Assembly: GCA_028023455.1 (NCBI GenBank)
Contig: JAQFVV010012495.1
Coordinates: 3,071,711 to 3,135,710, forward strand
DNA from: Epiperipatus broadwayi
Lineage: Eukaryota > Onychophora > Udeonychophora > Euonychophora > Peripatidae
Length of the DNA: 64,000 nt
Direction of reading: 5' to 3'
Within the stretch, counting starts at the first letter, position 1; each line of letters begins with the position of its first letter. Of this stretch, positions 10,702 to 23,922 are shown in pieces. Below the pieces are notes generated by a model that was not told where the DNA came from, searched no databases, and saw nothing but the letters and a program-made list of their open reading frames with translations. Position numbers and translations under genes: made by a program.

Positions 10702-11652
10702 TTTATGAAGAAAAGAAGGAATATGAAGATATACAAAAATGATGTATTAAAAAGAATTGAATATCTCGAATTTTGTAAAATGGTATGGAAAAGAGTTGAA
10801 AATGATATAAGAAAGTATAACTGTGAAATAGCAAGGAAAGCTGTAGAAGAAAATAAAAGTCTCAAGAATGTTAAACAACATTTTGGTATTGGTAGGAAAT
10901 TTATATCTGCAATAAGAAAAAAAGATGGAATTATTACTAAAAAGAGAGATGACATCATGAAATTGGTAGAAGATTTTTATCAAGAATTATATAGTAATAA
11001 AGAACAAGTACCTCCTATATCTATTACATCTTCCGAATTGCCCAGAATTTTAAATGAAGAAGTGAGACATGCCATTAAATGTATGAAGAAAGGAAAGGCT
11101 CCAGGAAATGATGGAATTATAATTGATATATTAAAAGAAGGAGGTGAAGAAATAGAAACAATTTTAGCAAAGTTATATACCAAATGTCTAAATGATAAAG
11201 ATGTACTGGAAGATTGGAAGAATGCAGTAATAATATTAATATTTAAAAAAGGTGATAAAGAAGACATGAGAAATTACAGACCTATCAGCCTTTTATCAGT
11301 TTTATATAAAATTTTTACCAAGATAATTACAACTCGTCTACAGAGAACTTTGGATTTCCACCAACCAAGAGAACAAGCTGGATTTAAAAGTGGTTTTAGT
11401 ACAATAGATCATATCCAGGTATTGAGAGAAGTCATAGAAAGGACAAATGAATATGAGTTGTCATTATGTTTTGGATTTGTAGATTATGAAAAGGCATTCG
11501 ATTCTATACACATTTCTTCAGTGATTAAAGCATTGGATCATCAAGGTATAGATCCAGGATATTGTCATATTTTAAAGAATAATTATAAAAATGCAACAGC
11601 AACAATTAGATTACATAATGATACTGGAAAATCCACATTGAGAAAGGTGTAA
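10702..11652 (+). pseudogene. RTE reverse transcriptase, fingers and palm
   Basis: Same reading frame as the endonuclease portion, resumed after the premature stop. Counting from the Met at 10705: KAPGNDGI (131-138), NYRPISLLSVLYKIF (190-204), EQAGF (223-227), and motif A FVDYEKAFDS (258-267) with the first catalytic Asp. The frame runs out at 11652 because one base is missing near 11630 compared with copy 2; the correct frame then continues as EKGVRQGDS. Confidence 0.9.
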
Positions 11653-12533
11653 GGCAAGGTGACTCCATATCTCCAAAACTTTTTACAGCAGTGCTGCAAA
11701 AAGTATTTTGTGGATTAAAATGGGAAACTAAAGGAATGAAAGTAAATGGAGAGTATTTAAGTCATTTAGATTTTGCAGATGATGTAGTTGTTTTTGCAAA
11801 TAATGCTTCAGAGCTGCAGGAAATGTTGCAGGAGTTATCAGATGAAAGTAGAAAAGTAGGACTAAAGATAAATGTTAAAAAAACTAAAGTAATGTTTAAT
11901 TGATTTGCTCAAAATATGAAAATAAAGATTGATTATGAAGAATTAGAAGAAGTTAACAATTACAAATACCTTTGTCAGATTATTAATACAGATGGAAACA
12001 TAATGAAGGAAATTAATGATAGAATTAAACTTGGTTGGAGTGCTTTTGGTAGAAATAACTTGATACTAAAAGGAAATATGCCTATGTGTTTGAAAAGGAT
12101 GGTTTTTAGCAAATGTGTTTTACCAGTTCTTACTTATGGATCTGAGGCTTGGACACTTAATAGAAGAGCAATACAGAGACTTCAGACCACTCAAAGGAGT
12201 ATGGAGAGATGTATTTTGGGAATAACAAGAAGAGATCGAAAACACAATGTATGGGTAAGACAACAAACAGGTGTTACTGACCTTATTGAAAAAATTAAAA
12301 GATTGAAATGGAGTTGGGCTGGACATATTGCTAGAAGAAATGATAATAGATGGACAATTGAAATTTTAAACTGGATTCCAAGAGATTTTAAAAGACCCAG
12401 AAAGAGACCACATGTGAGATGGATGGATGAAATAAGAAAATGTGCAGGGGTGTTGTGGAAAAGAGAAGCTAAAGATCGGAGAAGATGGATTAAACTTGGA
12501 GAGATCTTCATCCTGCAGTGGATTGATAATGGT
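11640..12533 (+). pseudogene. RTE reverse transcriptase, motif C to C-terminus
   Basis: After the frameshift the frame carries VRQGDSISPKLF (motif B), FADD (motif C; the family form of YxDD, at about 11772-11783) and GLKINVKKTKVM. A stop TGA at 11901 interrupts it. It then continues with the YLCQII, CVLPVLTYGSEAWTL and WAGHIARR blocks. The natural stop (TGA of the GATGATG tail) seen in other copies is lost because the end is replaced by the palindrome at 12538. Confidence 0.88.
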
Positions 12534-12537
12534 TGGT

Positions 12538-12543
12538 ACCATT

Positions 12544-12591
<48 letters not shown>

Positions 12592-12597
12592 AATGGT
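12538..12597. repeat. (TA)n-centred palindrome
   Basis: ACCATTACAA, about 20 TA units, then TTGTAATGGT form a perfect 60-bp inverted repeat. It lies exactly at the RTE 3' end, replacing the usual tail. Confidence 0.9.
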
Positions 12598-15140
12598 CAC
12601 TCAATCCACCTTTGATCATGGAGGGCCCCACTGCATATCTGAAAATTTTGTTTATCATGATCAAAAGTGGATGGTGATGATGGTTTGCACTGAATAGACC
12701 CAGAAAGATAGCAAGAGCTTGTGAATATTGTTAAGACAATTGAGAAATAAAAGCACTAAGTCAAATGTCAGCAAAATTATTTAAACTAATTTGAAGTTTT
12801 ATTAAGAGTAATATAAAATTTTAAAGTAGAGCTTAATACACAATAAATATCAAGTGTGTACTAACAAAAACTAAACATCAACTATCTGACAAACAGACTA
12901 ATCTTTTAATAAAGAATTTTAAAAAAGAGGGAATGATTTTTCTTCAGCTGGTGATTCACCTAAGAAATTCAGGTTTCCTTATTGAAAAGTTCTAAAATGA
13001 AAAGCAAATGAAAGTTTCTTGCATGAATCAATGAAATCAGTGCAGGTGAGCGATCACTAGCTTATTGACTAATGATTGTCATAATGTCTGCAGAACTGCT
13101 GCATAGACCAATCACATTTAAAATGACCATGTTGATTACAATGCAGAACACATAAATGGTAAATGAACACTACAGAGTATGAATTATAAGATGGGAGAAA
13201 ACTCAAATCTCCAATTTAACAAAATAGTAAAATTAGAAAATACTCCAGCATAAATGATCTAAAATTAATAAAACCTTAAATATCTGATTTAAGAAAAACA
13301 GGCATATAATACAGTTGAATGACCAGCCAAACAGGAGACATGTAAGTAGTTAGAAAACTATTTATGTCTGCTCAATCCTTTATCAAGAATGTGAAATAAT
13401 TAAAATACAAATAACTTTACAAACTAAATTCCCAGTACACACTCTGACAAATAATTTTAAGGCAAAACATAAAAGAGCAAATAAATCTAGCAATAAAATA
13501 CTAAAATTTGACCTACATTTTTATATGCTAATTCATCAGAGAGTGTATATGAGTTGCAAATATTAAAGCATTAAATGCTTTAGCAGAAAGAAACGTTCTA
13601 TGAACTACAATTTAAAAGGGGATTAATAGTATCTTCCTGCTGGAAATTTATAAAAGACAACAATTCTAGTTTTCTAATTCAGAGATATGAAAACAATATA
13701 GTCTTGTAGGAAATCAATGAAACAGCACCAGTGAGCATTGCTTGGCCGGGAATAAGGTTTCAAGACAAGAAGATCATTTTTCTGGCAGGACAGCTCATGA
13801 TTACAATGTTTAATGCAATTCATGGTTAATTTCAGATATAAGACAATAAAACTTGCAGCATGATTATGATCTTACGTAATCCGAAAATGACACAAAATCT
13901 TCAACTACAGAAAAACTAGAATAACAAACATGATAAACTGCCAGCAAAAAGATTTGTGGTTTACTAAAAAGTGCAAACACAGTAATTTAAATAAATTATT
14001 GGATGATAAAATAGGGTCAGGTGATCAAACTAAATTTTACAAAAGACTTCCAAAGCATTTAGCACTAGTTAATAATAAAACAAGAAGACATAATAAGCAT
14101 ATAAAATATAATCTCACAATGCACTCCCCATTAAATAAAATTGAAAGCAAACTTGGAATCCTAAAACTAAGAATCCAAGACACACTATAAATGCAATAAA
14201 AAGCAAATACAGATAATACTTATGAAATTTAATATTATTAAAACCACAGATTTATTTTAGAATAAGCGGATATTTAATTAAAAGATTTACATACCCTGGA
14301 AAGAATAAATATTTTTACCTTACAGTAAAGCAGAGTTCAAGGAGTTTTTCAAAGAGTATGCACTTTTATTTTAAGTTCTAATTTTCAAGTGTTTTTTTTC
14401 TTTACAGCAGCAAGGATTGAAGCATGTTTTGGGAGCCTTTTTACTTCAGACTTTCATGGCATGATGAAAGAACAGTTGGAAATCAGGAGCTCATCCTTGA
14501 GTAATTTATCAAGGCATGTTGTAGGTTAGAAAACACATAGTGGTGAATTTTGACATCTTTAAGAAACAAAATATTTTATTAACAGAAAATTTTAAAAGGA
14601 AATTAAATGTCTAAACTGACAACACAGTACGAATCTCAATAAGCTATTATAACGTTAATGGTGGAATTATATGAAGCTGAATCAATCAACTTGAATTTCT
14701 TGTTCCAGCCATGAATAATCTCCTATGTCTGAAATTTTGGGTGTTATTTATACCCTCTCTCTACTCCCATGAAACCTTTCTTGTTTTTCAATCATAAGTC
14801 TTAGCCCAGGGTAAATCTTAATCTCCTTCTCAACCTTAATTAATAATTCTAACCAGGGATTAGCTTATAGAAAAAAAAGACAAAATTAAATCTCTGCTTT
14901 TAAAATGAGACTAAAATGGATCATAATTAAAATAAAAAAAACAGGAATGCAATTAAAAAGTTTGCTTGCTTTTAATTAATTTGATAAAAAAAAAGTAAAA
15001 AAAAGCTGTAAAAGAAAAGTATTTTTGAAATCAAATTTATATAAAATAAAAAAATGACATATTTTAAACATAACTGAGTATGTGTGTTAATGCACATACT
15101 TTTATACACAACTTTTAAATAGATCAAGCTGTTAAAACCT
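12598..15140. other. Sequence with no recognised gene
   Basis: Starts with TCACTCAATCC after the palindrome. The 86-codon open frame at 13930-14190 is basic and Asn/Lys-rich, and I cannot assign it. No RNA gene or known repeat was recognised. Confidence 0.4.
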
Positions 15141-15300
15141 GCAAAACTCTACATACAGTAGTGCCACTCAGTGCAAGCCATAGTAATCAATGGATGCCAG
15201 AAGGCTTGTGCACTGGATAGGGATATTATGCACAAGGCATCTGGCATCTGTTGATTACTCTGGCTTGCATTGTGTGACCCTACTATACAGAGAGTTTTGC
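15141..15300. repeat. Family A foldback lacking the ribozyme
   Basis: The arms GCAAAACTCT...GCAAGCC...AATCAATGGATGCCAGAAGG (15141-15205) and their reverse complement (15241-15300) pair along most of their length. The terminal sequence matches the ends of the ribozyme-bearing family A copies. The central part carrying CTGATGA/GAAAC is deleted. Confidence 0.8.
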
Positions 15301-15604
15301 CTACTTTAAAAAATAGAGAACATTTATGGCAAAACTATATATCAAATGTTTAAAAAATAAACATATAACAGATAATTGAAAATGTGAAGTTATGATTGTG
15401 ATATTTACGAAATGTGATTAAAAACTATTACAAATTGTAGTCATATCAATATTTTACAGACATATTAATCTTTTATACATTTTATTCTAAGATTTTACTT
15501 CTGCTAAGTGCAATTTGTTTTCATAAACCTATAATATTAATTCAGTCAAAGCAGCACAACGGCTCATATCCGAATATGGAGAAAAACTATATGAATGGAC
15601 CAAC
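15301..15604. other. AT-rich sequence, no gene seen
   Basis: Nothing recognised between the foldback and the decayed RTE copy. Confidence 0.4.
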
Positions 15605-17110
15605 ACGTTTAAATTGCTGTTATTCTTTTTTGTTTATGAAATAGCATTTGTTTCTACTAGATTTTCCATAGTCATGAAAACATTGGACTATCAAGATATA
15701 GACCTGGTATATTATCATATTCTGATAATTATTTACGAAAATATAACAGGAATAACTAAATTACATGGTAATACTGTGAAGATAAACATTTCTAAAGTGT
15801 GTGATTCCATATCTCCAAATCTTAAGATGTTTTATAAGAAATATTTTGGATTAAAAGAAGTATATATGGAGGTTATTTATGCCATCTATACTTTAAAGAT
15901 GATGTAGATATTTTTCCAAATAATGCTTTAAAAAAATTTGCAAATGTTATTAGATAAAAGTAAAAAATTAGGGCTAAAGATATATACTAAAAAAATTAAT
16001 GCAATGTTCAATGGATTTTCACAGAAACGAAAATAAACATTGGTAAACACAAATTAGAAGAAATTAACAACTATGAAATACCTTAGTGGGATTATAAATA
16101 GAAATTAAAATGTAATGGCTAGACTTAATCATAGAATTAAACTTGGATGGAGTGATTTTGGTAGAAGTAATTAAAATATATTTGTGTCTGAAAAGAAAAG
16201 TGGTTTTCTTTTAGTTACAGGTGGTTTTGTTAATTACAGATATTTTTTTGTAAAATTGGAATTTAAACCTATGTATTTTCAGTCTGTTATATAAATACTT
16301 AACACTGTTGGTATCAAACACATTACACTGTTATTACTGTTTAATTGATATGACCCAGGATTCCAATTTTATTAATAAATATTAATTTTGATAGAAATGG
16401 TACAAAATGTCAACTACTCTGTACTTTCCCCAAAAGAGCATGCCTTTGAGTTAAAAATGCTTTGAAGCCTTGTTTTACATGCTATTGGGTAGGAGCACAA
16501 TTATTAACAAGCCTGCTATAGAATGCGTTTTATTGCATTAAAATATGTTGTTAATTTTATAGTTATCCATTTTTAAAGTGACAAGGATGTTTAGCTGAAA
16601 TATAAATCATGGTACATCGAATGGCTCATATTGTTATCTAATAGACTACTGCATATTAGCATGAGAAATTTCTGTTCATATTATACTAAAAATAACTGGT
16701 ACATGCACCGGCCCTGTTTACGAACTTACAACACTTTACCTAGTGGTCTGAAATTTGGATTTGTAATAGAAAAATAATACATAGACTTTAGATTATTCAG
16801 GAATGTATGGATAGGAATAAATTGGAAACACCAATATGAGTTCAAAAACAAAATAGGTGGATAAGAGATCAAGCAGGTATCAGTAAAATCATTGAAAGAC
16901 GTAAGAGATTAAAATGGTGGTCACCTGGGCATATATGCTAGAAGAGGTGACAATCAATGGGCAGTAGTAATTTAAAATATATTCCCAAGAAGTCAAAAAG
17001 GATCTAGAAAAAGATCCCATGTAAGGTGTATAAATATTTTTTTTTGAAGAATGATGTTGAGAATAGAGATTACAGATCTGAGTAACAGAACAAAACTCAC
17101 TGATATGGAT
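15605..17110 (+). pseudogene. RTE-clade LINE, decayed and interrupted copy
   Basis: 15605-16203 aligns to the RT palm of the better copy, with remnants of motif A (FVYEIAFVS), SPNL, and GWSDFGRS near the end. Homology resumes at about 16790-17040 with DRNKLETPI, KIIERRKRLKWW and RSRKRSHVR remnants of the C-terminal part. The intervening 16204-16790 is unrelated, so the copy carries an insertion of roughly 590 bp. Numerous stops and frameshifts make it an old inactive copy. Confidence 0.8.
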
Positions 17111-17487
17111 GTATAATGATTAGAAAGTGTAGTAATGATAATGTGTAAAAGTTATATATACAGAAAGATATACAAAGTTAAATTATTAATATAAAAATAA
17201 AATTACATTTTATTTTAATTTTTATATGTTACCATTTTATTTTAATTTTTATATATTACATTTTTTTAATAAAATATTTTCATAATTGAAAAAATAGTTC
17301 TTACAAATACCATAGAGGGCACTAAAAGAAGGGAGAATTTCAAAATTAATTGCTAATTCAAAAAAATAAAATCGAGATAAAATCGTTATAAAAAATTTAA
17401 ATATAAAAAATAATTATAATAATAAGATTGTAGAATAATTATTAGATTTAATATTTAATAATTAAAAAATAAATTTTAAATATATAG
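17111..17487. other. AT-rich sequence, no gene seen
   Basis: Poly-A and TTTTA-rich; nothing recognised. Confidence 0.4.
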
Positions 17488-17577
17488 GATTTGAACTCAG
17501 ATTTTCAAGCATCTTTCAATTATCCACATATCTCATACTACTAATACATATGACCACACATGTAGAAAAAAACCACC
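17488..17577. repeat. Family B repeat fragment
   Basis: GGATTTGAACTCAGATTTTC, CAATTATCCACATATCTCAT and ACCACCAATATA match, in order, the family B unit at 23784-23870. Similarity stops at CCAATATA, within a few bases of where the family B ribozyme would cleave, and is followed by TTGTAACC. Confidence 0.65.
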
Positions 17578-19275
17578 AATATATTGTAACCAGTTGGGTT
17601 ACAACCACACAATAATATAGTGTGTGTGCATAAATATATATATATAAAGTTGAAAGAAAAAATGGAAATAAACACAGACAAAAATTATAGTAGATATTTT
17701 CTACATTCATTGAAATAAAATAAAATTAATAAATAATAACTCTGACTTAAAATATTGTTTTATAAATTAAACTTTTAAAAGGTCTGAATATATATATATA
17801 TATATTGCATTATTATTATTATTATTATTCTGATTTTGAAATTTAAAAACAAGTATGGTATTTTTGAAATTTTTTAATTTGTAAATTTCAATTATCTAAG
17901 TGAAAACATATATAACACATCTTGATAAAATTTCAAGCCTGTTTTCAAAAGGGATTAGAGAGACAAAAAATAAACTGTTTTCAATAAAGATGTTGTTATC
18001 ACCTCAGATGTTTTGATAAAAGGGATGATAAAAATATCAGCTGCAATCTGAATAGTGATTTTTAAAGAAAACAGTGTGGATAGTAGTTTTGGTAAAAATG
18101 GGTCAGCTGAAAAGTTGGTTACAATATTTTGTTGCAGCTTGTTGAAGTTTGCAGCAGTTGGTTTTAGCTGACCATAAAGTTGGCAGAATACCTACCATGA
18201 ACTGATGTAGCTGAAGGTGGGTCAGTATATTTAGGAGCTGCTACTATTTTCCATCAAAGGAGTTTGAATTTGCACGGAGAAAATGACCCACTAATTTGTG
18301 CTGAAATTCATAGCCTTAAACGTGGAGAGGACATTTGCTTGCCTGAAATCTATCAAACCAAGACAGCTTCTTTCCTGGAATAATCCTAGACAGAAAGAGA
18401 CCAACTACAGACCAACATTTTAGATGGATTATATTTTTTCCTGATGATGACGATCACTAAAACCAAACTTACCAAGAAAAATCTTCCAGCTTGCCCAGGG
18501 AACCCCAGCTTGTTGAAGAAGTAATTATATATATATACTGACATGTCTAAAGGCAGAGAAGCACAGATAAACATATATTTTAAATAATTTATTTAGTAAA
18601 ATTATATTTTGAAAGTGATGCATGAATTTGTACTTTTTTTGTTTATGGTGGGTGTATAGTTGAGCAGGGCTGCTTGGATGCAGTGTGTTTATGATGCTCT
18701 GAGGTATAGGCTTGGCACTATCCAGTTCTAGATGATTAAGCTCCTGAAATAGTCCAGCAGTTGTTTATTGACCTCATAAATAGGCTATGGACTCATGGAT
18801 AGACCACATGTATAGGCCCCTAAGACTCATACTAGATGAGCAAGGCAGGCTCAGTGCCTGATTTTTTTTCTGGATATTCCTTGTGGATGATTTCTCTAGG
18901 TACAAAAGAGGTAGTGCTTAAAGATGAGGTATTTTGTTATGACATCATGGGACATTGTGTGCTCGTTGTCCATGCTTAACTGTCTACTTATTATGGTATG
19001 GGAAGCTGCTTTTTCTTTCTCACCTTGCCTACTTCATCAACATTAACTAATCAAGCAGAAAACATTTTGAAATTTATATTTTTTTTAATTCTATAAAATG
19101 ATTTTATCTTTTGTTTATTAAAAAAAAAAGAAAGACATTTTAAATCAATCAACAATCATCTGTCCAAAATTTAATAGTTCTTATTTTAAAGAAAAGGACT
19201 ATATTCAGCAAAGAGAAATAAAACGCGAAAATAGTCTTTAATAATTTTATTGTGATAAATACAAATATTATGTAG
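17578..19275. other. No gene recognised
   Basis: Contains a (TA)n at about 17787-17806 and a short (ATT)n. A less AT-rich block (18000-18900) has no convincing coding frame. Confidence 0.4.
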
Positions 19276-19342
19276 GTAATATTCATTAAGGCTGTAGCCT
19301 CAAGCACATGTGTATAAAATGCGATAGTAGGGACCTCTACAG
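19276..19342 (+). repeat. Source-like copy of the 'GTAGCC' hairpin element
   Basis: GTAATATTCATTAAGGCTGT through ACCTCTACAG matches the left half of the insertion at 32764-32896 almost exactly over 67 bp, but without the inverted second arm. It shows the hairpin at 32.8 kb derives from a dispersed repeat. Confidence 0.75.
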
Positions 19343-20588
19343 GTCTAGATAAATTAATATTTTGCACATTTGTGCAAATTATATATATATATATATATGT
19401 TTCAGTAAACCTAGTATGTAAAATGTATATCATTTAACTGAAACTTTAATCATTTATTATATTTTTATATAACTTAAGATTTTGATAATTATTTTATAGC
19501 AAGTCAAATGTGTTCAAAAATTTCATGCACATACATGTATGGGTGTGTGTATCTGTCAATTGTATTACAAATATCAATGCTTGTCAATTATAACATATGT
19601 GTAAAATTTAATCATTTTTTATAATTACTTGAAATGTTTTCATTGTATATTATAAAACGTACATCTGTGTACCGATATATGTATGCATTTATAGATACTT
19701 ATTAAGAAATATTATAAATCAATTTAATAACTTTAGTTGTGTATATAATTTTGTGTGCGATTCAAAAATCAGAATCCTTAATGTATAAGACCTTAAATGT
19801 CATTTATTTTTTTCTAAACTTGTATTCAATTGTTAAACTTATCTCTTTGTCACATACAGTAATAGAGCTTATGTTCTCTGAGCTAGATTTGAGCACAGGA
19901 TGAATTTATGAATGGGAATGTATATTTACTATTTTTGGGGTATCCAGCGATGATCAATAATCATCCTGATCGGTAAAGCTCTTGCACTATATTTTATTTT
20001 ACTTTAGTCTTATTAGAAGTTAATTTTATAGCTGGCCAGTACAAGTGTCCAGAGCATTGATGATGATCAGCATGTTTAAATGTCCCAGCATTATTGTTTA
20101 GATTTTCTGCTTATGTATTTTAATGGATTAGCACTTAGGTTGTGCCTTCAAATTAATGGTTAAATAATTGCCCCAAGCTGGCATAGGCTCAATAGTTAGC
20201 CTAGTCTACAGAAGACCCATTTTCAATCCAGTCCCAAGTTTGACATTTGATTTAAATTTTTTTTGTTCAAATCCAGCCACAAGATGGACTGTTGATTTTA
20301 TTATATTTTATTGTGGAACATTTATGATGATGAATGGTATTTTGAAAAGTACTTGTGTTTACTTATACTGATTTTTACTCCAGAATTCTGGTTGATATAT
20401 GATTGATGTATAGTTGCTGGCTGATCTCTCAGATATTCTCTAATCTCATGCTCTTATAAAATACTATATTACTTTTTTATATTTGTAAATTATTGATATT
20501 TCCTTTTTAAATGACTGGGAGTGATGTTGATTTTTCTATCACCCAGTTTCAAACCCTTTTTCACCACATTCTGTATCATCTCATCCCA
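19343..20588. other. No gene recognised
   Basis: AT-rich sequence with a (TA)n at 19380-19399. No recognisable features. Confidence 0.4.
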
Positions 20589-20589
20589 T

Positions 20590-20650
20590 TACAATATATA
20601 TTTCATGCTAAATCAGAAAGCATTAGTTGGTCCAGATTATCATCTCCCAT
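20590..20650 (-). ncRNA. Hammerhead-like relic, family B
   Basis: On the minus strand the flanks match family B: GATGATAATCTGGACCAAC, a stem II remnant with TTTAGCA, then TGAAATATATATTG. The CUGAUGA box has decayed to CTAATGC. It is a recognisable but surely inactive copy ending in a TA run. Confidence 0.5.
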
Positions 20651-23583
20651 ATATATATATATTGTGCCAGTCGGATTTGTATGTTCACGTAACAAGATCT
20701 AGCATCTAGGCAAAAGTACCTTGAGTCCAATCGTGCACAAGATACACAGGTCAGGAACACTCATGAACTCTGCCCTATTTGCCTATTTCCCAGATCTATA
20801 ACATTATGAACAACAGTCCCAATGACATCAATTTAATTTACTTCTCACCGCCGGCATCGCTCATCGGAGACACAAAAAGATTCGAGGCTAAATTTTAATG
20901 ATAGACTAACTTAACAACTAACTATATTTTATGAGCAATGAAGGCTGTGACCTAGAATATTAATTATGTATTTAGAGGAGATCATCTAGTCAAATTGAGC
21001 ATAATTAATAACTTAATATATTAACTTAACTAAAAGAAAGCAATGGTTCGAGAGTTGATATATATATTTAAGATTTATTAATAACAAAAAATTATGTCGG
21101 GTTATTTATCCAACATTAGCCTCATAAGCATTATAGATATATATTTAATTCATATTTTGCAATAACTTGATATTTGTGGCTATGTCAATAATATATGTGT
21201 GTGACTTAAGGAATTAGCGCTATTGGAATGCATTACTAAAATACTATTACACCCCCAGAGAGACGAAAAGAGCATTTATCTGATTTAAAAAGGAATAATT
21301 TTACAAGCAGATATTACATTTGGTTATTCAATATTATTATTAATATGAGTTGTAAATACTTAATGTGCAGGATGGATAATGAATAATTATATAAATGATA
21401 CTAAATTTATTGCATTGATACGCATAGTGAACTAATGGAAATATGTCTGTTTAAAGAAATCATTGCATTACGACTTATGGCTATTTCTGGGTGACTAATA
21501 ATACACTGAAAGGCGGTGCGTGCATGGCGGCAGATTGGGGTGGTCCAATTATGGATCCTGGAGTGTGCTTCATGAATTTTAATAATGAAGTTTACCGATT
21601 TCCTCTGCAAACGTAGGCAGGATCGGTGTTGAGACGAAGGACGGTCAGCTATGTCTTTATCGGGCTGGATTTTCCAGAGTGATTCCCATATAAAGCATGC
21701 ACATATGACCAAGTATGTCCCCAGGGTGGTTTTACAGCCAGGTTCAAGGACATCGAGAAACGGTGATGGGGCTCAACTTAGCGAATACCTCCATGTGAGA
21801 GAGAAGCATGAATATATATAAGACGAAGTGGCCTATATGCATGCAATGCTTAATAACATAATATAACTTTAAAGATTATCTAAACATATTTACTGCCCAT
21901 AAATTGTGAAATATTTGGTGTAATGGTATGGTTTCTTTGTTAAACAAACATGGATAATAATTCTAATTAAATATAAAACTAAGATCTGAAGATCCCCCCT
22001 TCTTACATTATGTTACTTAATATTATTCATTATTTCCCACACATTTAATAAATCTCAATCTTGGTTAATAAATACCCTTATGAAAATATATAAATTATTA
22101 CAAAATAAATGGGTGGTAGTAATAGCTAAGATGGGTTTTACATATATAATATAAATTAATAATAAAAGATAGCGCATTATTTAGAAAGGAAAATATAAAA
22201 AACAGATGTCAATCTGTTTTTCTACAGTAAACATAAAAAATAATTAGTTTGTTTATCTAAAATCGCAAGCACCTGGGCAAGTCGAATAAGACTTGTTTTG
22301 ATTCAGTTATAAGTTAATTACCCGATAAATGATGGGTGGGGAAAATGAAAATAAATTATATGCTTGCGAATTCAGAAATATTATTGGCATTTCTTTTAAA
22401 ATATAAATACATAAATCTAAATGAGAATTATTTGCCGCTTGGAAATAAAAGAAAAGAAAACATTTTACAGGAGGCTTAATATTGATTAGTTATATAGGGT
22501 TATAAGAATTACATATTTTGAAGACATTTAATATATGTGATTAGAAAATATAATAAACATTACAGAAGACAGGATTTGAGAATTACGAGTGGTCAAAGTT
22601 CTTATACCTTGCTATTTGGAAGAGTGATTTTACTTTGAGTCAGTCCATCGGTATTATTTCACTAGATCTAGGGTAGCATTATTCTATGGTAGTTAGCATT
22701 TCACTTTCATGGGAAAAATATATAAAGTTCATCAGTATGGGATGCAGAGCTTCGCCTATGGGAACAGCATATTAGAACGGAGGGAAAAGGCGAAATTTCC
22801 CCTACTCATGGCACATTGAGTGAGAATCTAAACTGGCATGGTATATGTATAGCAACATCATTATTTTGTGGTCTCCTTCTCCTTGGGGATTCAAATCCAG
22901 CAGTATATATACTTTTATTTTGAAGATGTAACCTAGCAACTACTGCTGGATCTGAGGCGGTTTAAGCATTTAAGGTTCATCTGGAATAATTCGACAGGAT
23001 ATTTTCGTATCTGGTAAGATGTTTGAAACAATGCAATTTTGTTATCAGTTTCTCAAACGATTGTTTTAAAATAAATCTTATGATTTTAAAACAAGCTAGC
23101 ATGGACAAAATTTCCACTAATGGGTTTATTTTATTATTACAAAATCGTAATCTTTTACTTTTATCTAAGGGATCTTCTGGGTAATTGTTTTTGAGAGACT
23201 TTTTAACAAGATTGCCTCATTTCTGGCTACAACACTACATATGAAAAAATAATAAGTTTCATATATGATACTTTATATATAATATAACTTTACTAATTTA
23301 TTTGCAATCTCCTACACTGAAATATATATATATATATAGATAGATTTATTACATTACGGCCGTATACACATGAGAATATTATTAAATAAAAATATTTTTA
23401 GATTAAAATACATAAGTGTTTATGTGATTTATTTTAGAATACTAAGCAAAAGAAATATATATGTATTATTAGATATGTATATAAGTGCGTGAAGGTGGGT
23501 TTGAATATAGTTAGATGGTAGGAGATTGGATGTGGGCTGTGAAGCAAGGATCTGAGCATCAGATCTGCTTCAATATATATATA
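20651..23583. other. Unassigned region, partly less AT-rich
   Basis: Begins with (TA)n then TTGTGCCAGTCGGATTTG, resembling the other TA-TTGTAAC junctions in the window. 21450-21800 is noticeably richer in G and C, and its minus strand is open for 101 codons, but the translation shows no family I recognise. It may be the body of an unknown transposon. 22740-22990 also has higher GC without coding evidence. Confidence 0.35.
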
Positions 23584-23854
23584 TAATCAGAGATCAGTTT
23601 ATATTAAGATGGAAAATTTTCATACTTTAATGGACAGACTTCAATTTACTTCAATCTCCAACTCTTCAGCCATCCATACCCTTGAAAATCTCATGATAAA
23701 AAGCCTAAATTCCATGTTGATGCCAATATTATTGTCATGCCCATGTTGACCTCAAATCACTCTAACCTCTTCATAAATATAGGGATTTGAACACAGACTT
23801 TCAAGTATCCTTCAACTATCCACACTATCCCATACCACTGATACACTTGCCACA

Positions 23855-23922
23855 ATATTCACTAATATATGTAGTTTGTGCTGAACAAGCACTCATCAGT
23901 TGGTCCAGATTATTATCTCTCC
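23855..23922 (-). ncRNA. Hammerhead ribozyme, family B, tandem copy
   Basis: Minus strand: CCAA then CUGAUGA (23899-23893), a perfect 5-bp stem II GUGCU/AGCAC closed by UGUUC (23892-23878), then AAAC. The G of GAAA is lost. Stem III has an extra base relative to sibling copies. The core is otherwise complete, so the copy was ribozyme-derived but is probably inactive. Confidence 0.65.

Larger units (their letters stand above)
9568..12533 (+). mobile_element. RTE-clade non-LTR retrotransposon, nearly full coding length
   Basis: One long polyprotein frame encodes an AP endonuclease-like domain followed by a reverse transcriptase, with no ORF1, as in RTE/BovB-type elements. The start is set by homology with the second copy, which shares sequence from just before ATGACAGACAAAAAT at 9574-9588. 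Three lesions break it: a CAA-to-TAA stop at 10699, a one-base deletion near 11630, and a stop TGA at 11901 where copy 2 has GGC (Gly). The 3' tail that ends sister copies in (GATGAT)n is replaced here by a TA-centred palindrome from 12538. The element is recently dead and could not move on its own. Confidence 0.92.

Noticed and set aside
20651-23583. Possible LTR retrotransposon body
   Set aside because: No protease, reverse transcriptase, primer-binding site or paired terminal repeat could be seen.
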